Of a stretch of 64,000 bases of DNA, positions 9,260-18,433 are shown piece after piece. Source of the stretch: Microthrixaceae bacterium. GTDB taxonomy: Bacteria > Actinomycetota > Acidimicrobiia > Acidimicrobiales > Acidimicrobilacustridaceae. The stretch covers positions 1 through 64,000 of the forward strand of contig CANFQA010000005.1 of assembly GCA_947449015.1 (NCBI GenBank), written 5' to 3'. Each line of letters begins with the position of its first letter. Position 1 is the stretch's first letter. The notes below the pieces were generated by a model. The model did no database searches and was not told the DNA's origin. It worked only from the letters and a program-made list of their open reading frames with translations. The position numbers and the translations under genes were made by a program.

Positions 9260-11050
9260 GTGTCCGTGGCGTCGCTCGACCGGTTCCGGAACCTGTGCAT
9301 CATTGCCCATATCGACCACGGCAAGTCCACGCTTGCCGATCGTCTGCTTGAGCTATGCGGGGCCGTCGACCCCAGAGAAATGCGGGCCCAGTACCTCGAT
9401 TCCATGGATATCGAGCGCGAGCGGGGAATCACGATCAAGCTCCAGAGCGTGCGTCTCGAGCATCGAGGACACACCATCAACCTCATTGACACTCCCGGTC
9501 ACGTCGATTTTGGCTATGAGGTCAGTCGCTCGTTGGCTGCCTGCGAGGGAGCGATCCTGCTGGTGGATGCAGCTCAGGGGATCGAGGCCCAGACGCTGGC
9601 CAACTGCTACCTCGCACTTGAGAACGATCTCGAGATCGTTGCAGCGCTGAACAAGATTGATCTTCCTGCCGCCGACCCGGATCGCTATGCCGCAGAAATC
9701 GAGAAGGTCCTGGGGATCCCAGCCGATCAGATCCTTCGGGTAAGTGCGAAGACAGGGGAGGGAGTCGAGGCGTTGCTGGATGCTGTGATCGAACGCATCC
9801 CGTGCCCCGAGGGCGACCCAGATGCTCCATTGCAGGGACTCATCTTTGATTCCCATTTCGATCAGTACCGCGGAGTTATCTCATCAGTGCGCGTGATGAA
9901 CGGGACGCTCACGACTGGCACTCGACTTCGTTTCGTACAGGCTGGTGCCGTCTATGACGCCGACGAAGTCGGCGTTCGACTGCCCGACCCCACACCAATC
10001 GCATCGCTGGGCGCGGGCGAGGTGGGGTATCTCATTGCCGGCATCAAGGATGTCGGTGAAGCCCGCTCCGGAGAGACCATCACCACTGCAGCGCATCCAG
10101 CGCCAGCGCTTGAGGGCTATGAGGAACCCAAGCCCATGGTGTTCTGCGGGATCTATCCCATCGACGGCGATGAGTTCCCGGCGCTGCGTGAGGCGCTTGA
10201 GAAGCTTCGCCTCAATGATTCGAGCTACACATTCCAGCCTGAGAGTTCCGGTGCGCTTGGCTTTGGATTCCGTTGTGGGTTCCTTGGACTGCTGCATATG
10301 GAGATCATTCGCGAACGGCTTGAGCGTGAGTTCAATCTTTCCCTCATCGCTACGGCCCCATCGGTGCAATATGTCGTGCACAAGGAAAACGGCTCAGTGG
10401 TCACCATTGACAATCCGAGCGAACTGCCACCAGCCACCGAAGTGGACCACATTGAGGAGCCCTACCTCCGAGCCACAATCCTCACGCCGACCGCGTACAC
10501 CGGAACCCTCATGGAGCTCTGTCAGGCACGCCGTGGAGACATGATCAAGATTGAGTACCTGTCACCCGAGCGCATGGAACTTGTCTACGAGTTGCCTCTC
10601 GCTGAGGTGGTGACCGACTTCTTCGATCAGATGAAGAGTCGCACGCAGGGTTACGCCAGTCTTGACTACGAACCTTCGGACTACCGTCGGTCTGATCTTG
10701 TCAAGGTCGACATTTTGTTGAATTCGGTACCCGTCGACGCGTTCAGCATGATCGTGCACCGGGACAAGTCCTATAGCTACGGACTCCGGATGACCGAGAA
10801 GCTCAAGGAACTCATTCCCCGGCAACTCTTCGACGTTCCGATCCAGGCCGCTATTGGCGGTCGGATTATTGCCAGAGAGACTGTCAAGGCAAAGCGCAAG
10901 GACGTGCTTGCCAAGTGTTACGGCGGCGATATCAGTCGCAAGCGCAAGCTCCTCGAGAAGCAGAAGGAGGGCAAGAAGCGCATGAAGAACATCGGTCGCG
11001 TCGAGGTCCCTCAGGAGGCGTTTGTCTCCGCGTTGCGTCTCGATGACTGA
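9260..11050 (+). CDS. lepA: Elongation factor 4 (LepA) GTPase
   Basis: 596 aa, normal for LepA, a ribosome-associated GTPase related to EF-G that affects translation initiation and elongation. The GTP-binding motifs are all present: '[13 protein letters not shown]' (G1), 'RGIT' (G2), '[14 protein letters not shown]' (G3) and '[13 protein letters not shown]' (G4). The LepA-specific C-terminal domain includes '[20 protein letters not shown]'. The start is GTG 9260, preceded by AAGGAAA. It is likely a single-gene unit or leads into hrcA. Confidence 0.97.
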   Translation: MSVASLDRFRNLCIIAHIDHGKSTLADRLLELCGAVDPREMRAQYLDSMDIERERGITIKLQSVRLEHRGHTINLIDTPGHVDFGYEVSRSLAACEGAILLVDAAQGIEAQTLANCYLALENDLEIVAALNKIDLPAADPDRYAAEIEKVLGIPADQILRVSAKTGEGVEALLDAVIERIPCPEGDPDAPLQGLIFDSHFDQYRGVISSVRVMNGTLTTGTRLRFVQAGAVYDADEVGVRLPDPTPIASLGAGEVGYLIAGIKDVGEARSGETITTAAHPAPALEGYEEPKPMVFCGIYPIDGDEFPALREALEKLRLNDSSYTFQPESSGALGFGFRCGFLGLLHMEIIRERLEREFNLSLIATAPSVQYVVHKENGSVVTIDNPSELPPATEVDHIEEPYLRATILTPTAYTGTLMELCQARRGDMIKIEYLSPERMELVYELPLAEVVTDFFDQMKSRTQGYASLDYEPSDYRRSDLVKVDILLNSVPVDAFSMIVHRDKSYSYGLRMTEKLKELIPRQLFDVPIQAAIGGRIIARETVKAKRKDVLAKCYGGDISRKRKLLEKQKEGKKRMKNIGRVEVPQEAFVSALRLDD

Positions 11051-11133
11051 GTGGATCCGGATCCCGACAGTTGTTGGCTTCCGATCTGGCAGTCTCGGGT
11101 CTCGACTGCTTGTCGAGGGGCTGCCCGAGTATC

Positions 11134-12204
11134 ATGACCACTGCCAGCGCTGACTACGTTCAGCCCGATCCTGTTCAGGTCCTGATGCTCGACGAACGTA
11201 AGGCCACCATCCTGCGGGCCGTGGTCACCGAATACATCGAGAGCGCCCAGCCAGTCGGCTCAAGTCATGTCGCGACCTCACCGGAGGTCAATGTTTCCTC
11301 GGCCACCGTTCGCAACGCTATGGCGTCATTGGAGTCTGAGGGATATTTGCGGCAGCCTCATACCAGCGCTGGAAGAGTTCCCACCGAGAAGGGCTACCGG
11401 TTCTTTGTCGACCAGCTCGGAGGGCCCGGACGTCTCGGAGCCTCTGAGGCTCAGCAGGTACGCAGCTTCTTCGCTCAGGCCCACGGAGAACTTGAGCAGA
11501 TGCTCGCTGACACAAGTCGCCTGCTTTCGAATCTCACTCGATACGCAGCGGTCGTCGTTGGTTCGCCACACGAGGTTGCGACGGTGAAGTCAGTGCATCT
11601 CGTCCAACTCGTGCCGCGGGTCGTTCTTGCTGTTGTTGTGCTCTCGAGCGGCGCGGTGGAAAAGCACACCATTGAACTCGATAGCGATGTTGATGAGCTG
11701 GTCGTCAATGCCGCAGGAGCGCGCATTACCTCGGTGGCGGTTGGACGATCCCTTGCCGACCTTTCCAGCCTCAGCCCGCAGAGCGCATTTTCGGGCTCAG
11801 AGACCAACTCGGCGCTTGATCAGTTGGTCCGCTCAACACTGCGAGTGTTCGGTGGAGCTCATCGTCATGAGGATCAGGTGTTCATCGGTGGAACATCGGA
11901 AATGGTTTCTTCATTCGATGCGGTGGGGACCGTGAGTGAAATCCTGCGAATCCTTGAGCAACAACTCCTCGTCGTGAACCTTCTCGAGGATGTTCTCGAT
12001 CGTGGATTATCTGTAGCCATCGGCCGTGAGACTGGCAATGAAGCACTGGCGGATTGCTCGCTTGTCGTAGCGCCGTATGTGGTTGATGGCGAGACTGCGG
12101 GAACAATTGGTCTGCTCGGTCCGACCCGGATGCATTACGACCAAGCGTTGTCTGCGGTGGCAGTTGTAGCCAACCGTCTCGGTCGGAGCTTGAGCGAGAA
12201 CTGA
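11134..12204 (+). CDS. hrcA: Heat-inducible transcription repressor HrcA
   Basis: 356 aa from ATG 11134. The N-terminal winged helix shows '[19 protein letters not shown]' and '[19 protein letters not shown]', followed by '[19 protein letters not shown]', the HrcA signature. The C-terminal GAF-like domain ends with '[18 protein letters not shown]'. HrcA represses chaperone genes by binding CIRCE operators. I could not find a standard CIRCE (TTAGCACTC-N9-GAGTGCTAA or CTGGCACTC form) ahead of this gene, only an imperfect inverted repeat. dnaJ follows two bases after the stop. Confidence 0.94.
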   Translation: MTTASADYVQPDPVQVLMLDERKATILRAVVTEYIESAQPVGSSHVATSPEVNVSSATVRNAMASLESEGYLRQPHTSAGRVPTEKGYRFFVDQLGGPGRLGASEAQQVRSFFAQAHGELEQMLADTSRLLSNLTRYAAVVVGSPHEVATVKSVHLVQLVPRVVLAVVVLSSGAVEKHTIELDSDVDELVVNAAGARITSVAVGRSLADLSSLSPQSAFSGSETNSALDQLVRSTLRVFGGAHRHEDQVFIGGTSEMVSSFDAVGTVSEILRILEQQLLVVNLLEDVLDRGLSVAIGRETGNEALADCSLVVAPYVVDGETAGTIGLLGPTRMHYDQALSAVAVVANRLGRSLSEN

Positions 12205-12206
12205 GC

Positions 12207-13307
12207 GTGGCCGACTACTACGAACTGCTCGACGTTGATCGCTCGGCGTCTGCAGACGAAATCAAACGCTCCTATCGGCGACTGGCTCGCCAGTTGCACC
12301 CCGACGCGAACCCCGACGACCCGGCCGCAGAGGCACGGTTCAAGGAAGTTGCGCTTGCCTACGAGACCCTCTCAGATCCGCAGCGTCGGCAGCAGTACGA
12401 CATGTACGGCGAAGCCGGTCCGCAGGGTGGTTCCCCATTCGGTGGCGGCTTTGGCGACATTTTCGACATGTTCTTCAACGGTCAGAGCCCCTTTGGTGGC
12501 CAGCAGGGACCTTCCGGCCCACCGCCTGGGGAGAATCTTGAGGCTGCCGTAGAGATCTCTCTCGAGGATGCAATCGTCGGCACCACGGCTGATGTTCAGG
12601 TCCGCACCGCTGTGACCTGCGAAGACTGCTCCGGGACCGGATCCGAAGGCGGTTCTGCTCCGAGCACCTGTCCCGACTGCAACGGCGCAGGCCAGGTTCG
12701 ACGCGTCCGTCAATCAATTCTCGGTCAGATGGTCACCGCTGGACCCTGCGGACGCTGCAGCGGTTTCGGCTCCGTTGTCTCCGACCAGTGCTCGACGTGT
12801 GGAGGCGACGGTCGGCTGATCGAGGAGCGCACCTATCCGGTTCAAATTCCTGCAGGTGTCGATAGTGGCGCAACGTTGCGAGTCGGAGGTCGGGGAGCAG
12901 TAGGCGTCCGTCGTGGTGCAGCCGGCGACCTCTACGTTCGAATCCGCGTTGCAGTCGACCCGCTGTTCGAGCGTCAGGCTGACGATCTGATCTATCGACT
13001 GCACCTCCCGATCACGCAAGTGGCGTTGGGGGCACGAGTGATCCTTGACACCTTCGATGGTGAGCAAGAACTCGATATCGAACCCGGCACTCAGACTGGT
13101 TCTGTGAAGCGTTTCCGAGGACTCGGTGTTCCGCATCTCCAAGGCCGTGGTCGGGGAGATCTACTCGTGCAACTCATTGTCGATACGCCGACTGATCTCA
13201 CCGACGAGGAGTCAGCGCTCCTGGCCCGATTCGCCGAACTTCGCGGCCACGACATCACGCCACCCGAACACGGTTTGCTGTCGAAGCTCCGTGGTGCGTT
13301 CAAGTAG
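12207..13307 (+). CDS. dnaJ: Chaperone protein DnaJ
   Basis: 366 aa type I DnaJ, GTG start two bases after hrcA. The J domain (1-65) has the HPD tripeptide in '[11 protein letters not shown]'. A Gly/Phe-rich linker contains '[17 protein letters not shown]'. Four zinc-binding CxxCxGxG repeats follow: 'CEDCSGTG', 'CPDCNGAG', 'CGRCSGFG' and 'CSTCGGDG'. The C-terminal client-binding domains complete it. It stimulates DnaK ATPase and delivers unfolded clients. Partners dnaK and grpE are not in the window. Confidence 0.96.
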   Translation: MADYYELLDVDRSASADEIKRSYRRLARQLHPDANPDDPAAEARFKEVALAYETLSDPQRRQQYDMYGEAGPQGGSPFGGGFGDIFDMFFNGQSPFGGQQGPSGPPPGENLEAAVEISLEDAIVGTTADVQVRTAVTCEDCSGTGSEGGSAPSTCPDCNGAGQVRRVRQSILGQMVTAGPCGRCSGFGSVVSDQCSTCGGDGRLIEERTYPVQIPAGVDSGATLRVGGRGAVGVRRGAAGDLYVRIRVAVDPLFERQADDLIYRLHLPITQVALGARVILDTFDGEQELDIEPGTQTGSVKRFRGLGVPHLQGRGRGDLLVQLIVDTPTDLTDEESALLARFAELRGHDITPPEHGLLSKLRGAFK

Positions 13308-13310
13308 CCC

Positions 13311-14018
13311 ATGTCTGGGCATCCTGACGTACCTGGCGGTTCCTGCCCACATGTGATTGTGAGCGACATTTCTGTGCCGGTGCTTGCTCCTGATGATCGC
13401 CATCATCTCGAACGAGTTGTTCGGCTTCGCGTCGGCGATGCAGTTTCGGTCACTGATGGGGCTGGTGCATGGAGATGGTGCCTGTTTGGTTCGGAGCTCA
13501 CCATCGACGGTGATATCGAATGTGTTGCGAAACCCTCGCCTCGTATTTCGATCGCATTCGCTTTGGTCAAAGGCCAAAAGCCCGAGATGGTTGTGCAGAA
13601 ACTTACTGAACTCGGTGTTGACGAGATCGTTCCGTTTGTTGCTGACCGCTCAGTCGTTCGGTGGGACGTGGAACGATCGAGAAAGAATTCTGAGCGTCTT
13701 CGCAGGGTTGCAGCAGAGGCATCGATGCAATCACGACGGGTTTGGCTTCCGGTTGTCCGCGAAGTGACGACCTTTTCCTCGCTTCTCGCTGAAGGGGGGT
13801 TCGTTGTTGCTGACCGCAATGGCGACGCTCCTTCTCTGCTGAACCCGTCGGTCATGATCGGGCCCGAGGGTGGTTGGTCGGAGCAAGAGCGCGCTCAGTT
13901 CACTGGTGTCATGGGACTCGGTCCCGGCGTGCTGAGGGCGGAGACGGCATCGTTCGCTGCAGCCTCCGTACTGTCTGCCCTGCGCGCAGGGCTCATAGCG
14001 CCAGCGACGACAACGTGA
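13311..14018 (+). CDS. rsmE: 16S rRNA m3U1498 methyltransferase
   Basis: 235 aa, ATG 13311. An N-terminal PUA-like region ('RHHLERVVRLRVGDAVSVTDG') precedes a SPOUT methyltransferase domain with the SAM-binding trefoil knot at 'VMIGPEGGWSEQE' and 'LGPGVLRAETASFAAASV'. RsmE methylates U1498 of 16S rRNA using S-adenosylmethionine. The dnaJ-rsmE order is common. Its stop overlaps the next start (GTGA at 14015-14018). Confidence 0.92.
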   Translation: MSGHPDVPGGSCPHVIVSDISVPVLAPDDRHHLERVVRLRVGDAVSVTDGAGAWRWCLFGSELTIDGDIECVAKPSPRISIAFALVKGQKPEMVVQKLTELGVDEIVPFVADRSVVRWDVERSRKNSERLRRVAAEASMQSRRVWLPVVREVTTFSSLLAEGGFVVADRNGDAPSLLNPSVMIGPEGGWSEQERAQFTGVMGLGPGVLRAETASFAAASVLSALRAGLIAPATTT

Positions 14019-15103
14019 CCTCAGACCATCCTCCGGTTCCATTCGGCGTCTACGTCCATGTGCCGTTTTGCACCAAGCGTTGCGATTACTGCGCATTCGC
14101 AACATGGACTGACCGTCATCACCTTATGGATTCCTATGTTGACGCGGTGTGCGCCGATATCGAGCGAACCTTCGCGCTCTCATCTGATCGGGTCGCGACC
14201 TCGGTGTTTTTCGGTGGTGGAACACCATCATTGCTTCCGGCTTCCGCACTCGTCAGGATCCTTTCGGCCGTGCCTCGGGTTCACGAGGCTGAGGTCACGG
14301 TTGAATGCAATCCCGACACGGTCGATCCCGCCATGTTCGAGACCTATGTGGCTGGGGGCGTGAACCGGATTTCGTTTGGGGTGCAGTCGATGGTGTCCGA
14401 GGTTCTCGCTGCTCTCGGTCGCACTCATGATCCAGCCTCAGTCGAAGCTGGAGTTCTTGCCGCTCGAGCCGCGGGCATTTCCCGATTGAACCTTGATCTC
14501 ATCTACGGCGGCGCCGGCGAAACTCTCGATCAATGGCAGCGCACGGTTGAAACAACTGTGGGACTCGGTCCTGACCATGTCAGTGCCTATGCGCTGACTG
14601 TTGAGGCGGGCACTCCGTTGGCAGAGGACCCTGCTCGTCATCCCGATGATGATGATCAGGCCGACAAGTATCTCCTCGCTGATGAACTGCTCACTGCAGC
14701 GGGCTTGCAGAACTATGAAATCTCCAACTGGGCAACACCTGGTCAGGAGTGCGTGCACAACCTCCTCTACTGGGACCAGGGTGAGTACTTCGGGTTTGGC
14801 TGTGCTGCACACGCGCATGTTGACGGGCGTCGATGGTGGAACCTCAGAACTCCAGAGCGCTACATCGCTGCTGTCTGCGCCGGCGAGACGGTCGAGGCAT
14901 CGGCGGAGGTACTCGATGGCGAAACTCGGAGGATTGAAGCCCTTCAGTTGGCAGTACGGACCAGCGGGGGAGTACCCAGTACCTCCTTGAGTGCAGCCGA
15001 TCGCGAAGAACTTGGTCCACTCCTGATTGAACGAGGCGGAAGACTCCACCTCTCGCTCGAAGGACGGCTCCTGGCTAATGAGGTGGCTGTGCGGCTTCGT
15101 TGA
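14015..15103 (+). CDS. hemW: Radical SAM protein HemW (coproporphyrinogen-III-oxidase-like, haem chaperone family)
   Basis: 362 aa from GTG 14015, chosen over the track start at 13874 because it forms a GTGA overlap with rsmE and gives the family length. The [4Fe-4S] ligands lie in 'CTKRCDYCAF' (CxxxCxxC). 'FFGGGTPSLL' and 'NRISFGVQSM' are typical of the HemN/HemW radical SAM core. HemW differs from HemN by delivering haem rather than decarboxylating coproporphyrinogen. It belongs to the hrcA-dnaJ-rsmE operon. Confidence 0.9.
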   Translation: MTSDHPPVPFGVYVHVPFCTKRCDYCAFATWTDRHHLMDSYVDAVCADIERTFALSSDRVATSVFFGGGTPSLLPASALVRILSAVPRVHEAEVTVECNPDTVDPAMFETYVAGGVNRISFGVQSMVSEVLAALGRTHDPASVEAGVLAARAAGISRLNLDLIYGGAGETLDQWQRTVETTVGLGPDHVSAYALTVEAGTPLAEDPARHPDDDDQADKYLLADELLTAAGLQNYEISNWATPGQECVHNLLYWDQGEYFGFGCAAHAHVDGRRWWNLRTPERYIAAVCAGETVEASAEVLDGETRRIEALQLAVRTSGGVPSTSLSAADREELGPLLIERGGRLHLSLEGRLLANEVAVRLR

Positions 15104-15156
15104 CCCACAGCCCTTGGTTGATCTGCCATCATCGAACCACTGACCAAGGGGGAACC

Positions 15157-15993
15157 ATGGAGTACACGAAGATCATCGTTGACGAGCCAGCAGCTGGAGT
15201 TCGGCGCATCACGCTCAACAATCCGGAAAAGCGAAACCCGCTCGGAGCCACAATGCGCAGGGAGATCATTGCTGCTCTTCGCACTCACGATGACGACGAA
15301 GCTGTCCGTGTGACGATCATCCGTGGCGCTGGCAAGTGCTTCTCAGCTGGTTACGACCTAACTGGGGGTGCGACAGATGACGAACCGCCCGCCTACAAAT
15401 CCGCGTCGGGGCTGGGTAGTTATCCACGAGAGGTGACAGAGACATGGATGAGTATCTGGGATCTCGCAAAGCCCGTGATCGCACAGGTACACAGCTACTG
15501 CCTCGCTGGCGCAACCGAATTGGCAACCGGCTGTGATCTTGTCTACGTGGCCGATGATGCTCGAATTGGCTATCCCGCGGTTCGTTTCGGAACTCCGGAT
15601 ATGCAATGGCACGCCTGGCTGCTTGGCCCCCGCCTCGGTATGGAACTGATGCTCACCGGTGATTCGATCTCGGGTGAAGAAGCTGCTCGCGCTGGGTTCG
15701 CCACCCGCGCCTATCCCGCTGATGAGCTTGAGCAGCGTGTTCTGGAGATTGCCCAGCGGATAGCACTTATCCCTTCCGATATCCTGCAGATCAACAAGCG
15801 CACCGTGCATCGTGGAATGGCTGTGATGGGATTCCCGACAGCTATCCGTCAGGGCACGGAACTTTGTGCGCTCGCAATCGAGACTGAAACCTTCGCCGAG
15901 TTCATGGCGGAGAAGGATAAAGAGGGTGGGCTGACTGCTGCTCTCACCAAACGTGATGGCAAGTTCGGTGACTATCGGACATCTGAGGCTTAG
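15157..15993 (+). CDS. Enoyl-CoA hydratase/isomerase family protein
   Basis: 278 aa from ATG 15157, preceded by AAGGGGGA. It has a crotonase fold: 'NNPEKRNPLGATMRREI' near the N-terminus, oxyanion-hole segment 'GKCFSAGYDLTGGA' and 'GATELATGCDLVYVADD'. The second usual acidic catalytic residue is not obvious, and the region 'VRFGTPDMQWHAWLLGPRLG' is unusual for hydratases, so the reaction (hydration, isomerisation or other) cannot be set. It converges on selD. Confidence 0.8.
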   Translation: MEYTKIIVDEPAAGVRRITLNNPEKRNPLGATMRREIIAALRTHDDDEAVRVTIIRGAGKCFSAGYDLTGGATDDEPPAYKSASGLGSYPREVTETWMSIWDLAKPVIAQVHSYCLAGATELATGCDLVYVADDARIGYPAVRFGTPDMQWHAWLLGPRLGMELMLTGDSISGEEAARAGFATRAYPADELEQRVLEIAQRIALIPSDILQINKRTVHRGMAVMGFPTAIRQGTELCALAIETETFAEFMAEKDKEGGLTAALTKRDGKFGDYRTSEA

Positions 15994-16064
15994 GAACTCA
16001 GACGTCTGGAAAAAATTGATGGATCGGCAGCGTAGGTCCCGGTCAGGGAATCATCGACAGGCCA

Positions 16065-17069
16065 TCAGCGCAGCGTAACGCTGCGTCCGGTTCCTACCGC
16101 GCGCCCAACGGCGCACCATTGACCGCTTGAGATGAGCTCATCAGCCGATGTGGCATCGACGGTTGCGAGCAATCCCCCGGAGGTTTGGGGGTCGAGAACC
16201 ACTGCAGTGGTTGCGTCATCTGCAAATGAGTGGAACGCATCGGCGACGTAGTCCCGATTACGCGCGTCACCACCGGTGCGAAATCCACTCCTAGCAATAT
16301 CGAGCGCACCGTCAAGCACTGGTATCGCTTCGGCCGTCAGTTCGATCGAAGCATCCGATTGCTCGCTTAGCTCCAGGGCATGGCCTGCGAGTCCGAATCC
16401 AGTTACATCGGTGACGGCGTGGACGCGCGCGCCGAGTTCTCGTAGTGAATCAGCAGCGCTTCGATTGAGTGTCTTCATTGAGTCGATTGCACGCTGTTTC
16501 TGGGCATCGGATCCTTTTGCCGCGACGAGACCAGTCCCGAGCGGTTTCGACAACAGCAGCACGTCACCGACTTGCACTCCACTTTTACGCCAGATGAGTT
16601 TCGGATTCACGACCCCTTGGACCGCAAGACCGAAGACGGGCTCGGGGTTCCTTACGGTGTGACCGCCGCAGACGACTCCGCCCGCCGCCGCAACACAATC
16701 TTTGGCTCCGGCGAGTATTCCGGCGATAGCGGTGACAGGCAGGTCTTCAGGAAACCCCGCGATGTTCAGAGCTATCGCAACCGTTCCCCCCATTGCGTAA
16801 ATATCGCTACACGAGTTTGCGGCGGCCACAAAACCGAAATCGTAGGGATTGTCGATGAGGGGCGGGAAGAAATCCAGCGTGGAGACCAGGGCGAGGTCAT
16901 CGGTCAGCTGGAATACCGCGGCGTCGTCGAATGGAGCGAGTCCAGCGAGTAGCGGAAGGCTGGTCTCATTTGAGAGCGGGGAGATGATCGAACGAAGAAC
17001 TGTGCCGTCGAACTTTGCTGCGCAACCTCCGCAGGAAGTCCAGTCAGTTAGTCTTACTGGCTCGGTCAT
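16065..17069 (-). CDS. selD: Selenophosphate synthase (cysteine form)
   Basis: 334 aa from ATG 17069. SelD makes selenophosphate, the activated selenium donor for selenocysteine, from selenide and ATP. The N-terminal active site reads 'TSCGGCAAKFDG': Cys16 takes the catalytic Cys/Sec position, with the essential Lys at 19. So this SelD is the Cys type and does not itself need selenocysteine. Further motifs are 'FFPPLIDNPYDFGFVAAANS' with 'SDIYAMGG', and 'DPQTSGGLL' near the C-terminus. It is divergent from selA with 44 bases between them. A short palindrome, CGCAGCG-TTA-CGCTGCG, overlaps its last codons. Confidence 0.94.
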   Translation of the reverse strand: MTEPVRLTDWTSCGGCAAKFDGTVLRSIISPLSNETSLPLLAGLAPFDDAAVFQLTDDLALVSTLDFFPPLIDNPYDFGFVAAANSCSDIYAMGGTVAIALNIAGFPEDLPVTAIAGILAGAKDCVAAAGGVVCGGHTVRNPEPVFGLAVQGVVNPKLIWRKSGVQVGDVLLLSKPLGTGLVAAKGSDAQKQRAIDSMKTLNRSAADSLRELGARVHAVTDVTGFGLAGHALELSEQSDASIELTAEAIPVLDGALDIARSGFRTGGDARNRDYVADAFHSFADDATTAVVLDPQTSGGLLATVDATSADELISSGQWCAVGRAVGTGRSVTLR

Positions 17070-17113
17070 CGAGGTCTCCGGTGCTTGCAGGAAATGAAGG
17101 GCGTGTCGACAGG

Positions 17114-18433
17114 ATGGCACATTCCGAATCTCAGGCTGAATCACATCCGCCATCGATCGACGCGATCGTTCGTTTGCTATCTGCTCACTCGGACCTCGCT
17201 CATCCGTTGCTTGTTGATTGTGCTCGCAGAGCTGTAGCGAGCGGGCTACAGCCCGTTTTCGATCAGGCGCTCGTCGAAGTTGGACGAGCGCATCAGAGAC
17301 TTCTTCGCGGGGTGATCAACGCAACGGGAGTACTTCTCCATACCAATCTCGGTCGCGCTCCGGTGGATACGCACTCCGACGCGATGTACACGAATCTCGA
17401 GTTCGATCTCGATACTGGAGAACGCGGGTCACGCCATCGCAGTATCGCGCCATTGCTTTCAGCATTGGTGGGTAGTGAGTCAGCTGTTGTCGTTAATAAC
17501 AATGCTGGCGCCCTTCTTCTCGCCGTATCCGCTCTTGCTGCAGACCGGTCTGTCCTGGTCTCACGCGGGGAATGCGTCGAGATTGGCGGTGGCTTCCGCA
17601 TTCCGGAAGTTGCGTCCCTCTCCGGTGCTCGGCTTATTGATGTCGGGACCACCAACCGGACGAGGCTTGAGGACTATGCAACGGCAATCACCGCAGCGGC
17701 CGGGGATGTCGCCGCCATCCTAAAAATCCATCCGTCCAACTTCCGCATCGAGGGATTCACATCGTCAACTGCGGTCAGCGAGCTCGCTGGTTTGGGACTC
17801 CCGACGATCGTCGACCTCGGCTCTGGCCTTCTCGATGAGACCACTCCTTGGCTGACAGACCGCCACACGGCAGACCTCAGTTGGCTGCATGGTGAGCCGG
17901 GAGCTCGTCAGGCCCTTGCTGCTGGCGCGTCGGTGGTGACATTCAGTGGAGACAAGCTCCTCGGTGGACCTCAATGTGGGCTCATCGCGGGGAGTAGAGA
18001 AGTTATTGCCCAGTGTGAGCGCCATCCACTGATGCGCGCGTTGCGGCCAGGTCGAGATGTGCTTCTCTCGCTACAGGAGACACTTCTGAAGTACCTCTCC
18101 CGCACGGTTCGCACTGAGATTCCGTTTTGGGAGATGGCAACCGCTCCAGTGTCCGGGCTCTCCCGCCGTGCCGTGGAGATCGTTGAGCGACTCGGTTTCG
18201 GAGCGGTTATCGAGACCGCAGCAGTCATCGGCGCTGGATCCTCGCCCGGAACGCACCTGCGGTCGGTCGGGATATCGATCCCTGGGGATCGGACAGGGGA
18301 GCTTCGTTCAGGTGTGAAGCCGATCATTGCGAGATGTTCCGAAGGTGCCACAGTGCTGGACCTGCGAACTGTTTCACCGAAGGACGATCCGTTCCTGCTC
18401 AGTAAGCTCGGTGCCCTCAGCGCCTTCCAATGA
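17114..18433 (+). CDS. selA: L-seryl-tRNA(Sec) selenium transferase
   Basis: 439 aa from ATG 17114. PLP enzyme that converts seryl-tRNA(Sec) to selenocysteyl-tRNA(Sec). The segments 'LLRGVINATGVLLHTNLGRAP' and 'VNNNAGALLLAVSALA' are characteristic. The PLP lysine is in 'TFSGDKLLGGPQCG', and 'HPLMRALRPGRD' follows. The length is slightly below E. coli SelA (463 aa). The stop overlaps the selB start (ATGA 18430-18433), so the two are translated as a pair. Confidence 0.95.
   Translation: MAHSESQAESHPPSIDAIVRLLSAHSDLAHPLLVDCARRAVASGLQPVFDQALVEVGRAHQRLLRGVINATGVLLHTNLGRAPVDTHSDAMYTNLEFDLDTGERGSRHRSIAPLLSALVGSESAVVVNNNAGALLLAVSALAADRSVLVSRGECVEIGGGFRIPEVASLSGARLIDVGTTNRTRLEDYATAITAAAGDVAAILKIHPSNFRIEGFTSSTAVSELAGLGLPTIVDLGSGLLDETTPWLTDRHTADLSWLHGEPGARQALAAGASVVTFSGDKLLGGPQCGLIAGSREVIAQCERHPLMRALRPGRDVLLSLQETLLKYLSRTVRTEIPFWEMATAPVSGLSRRAVEIVERLGFGAVIETAAVIGAGSSPGTHLRSVGISIPGDRTGELRSGVKPIIARCSEGATVLDLRTVSPKDDPFLLSKLGALSAFQ

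Noticed and set aside
16065-17069. SelD as a selenoprotein
   Set aside because: The catalytic position is a TGC cysteine (Cys16), with no in-frame TGA.
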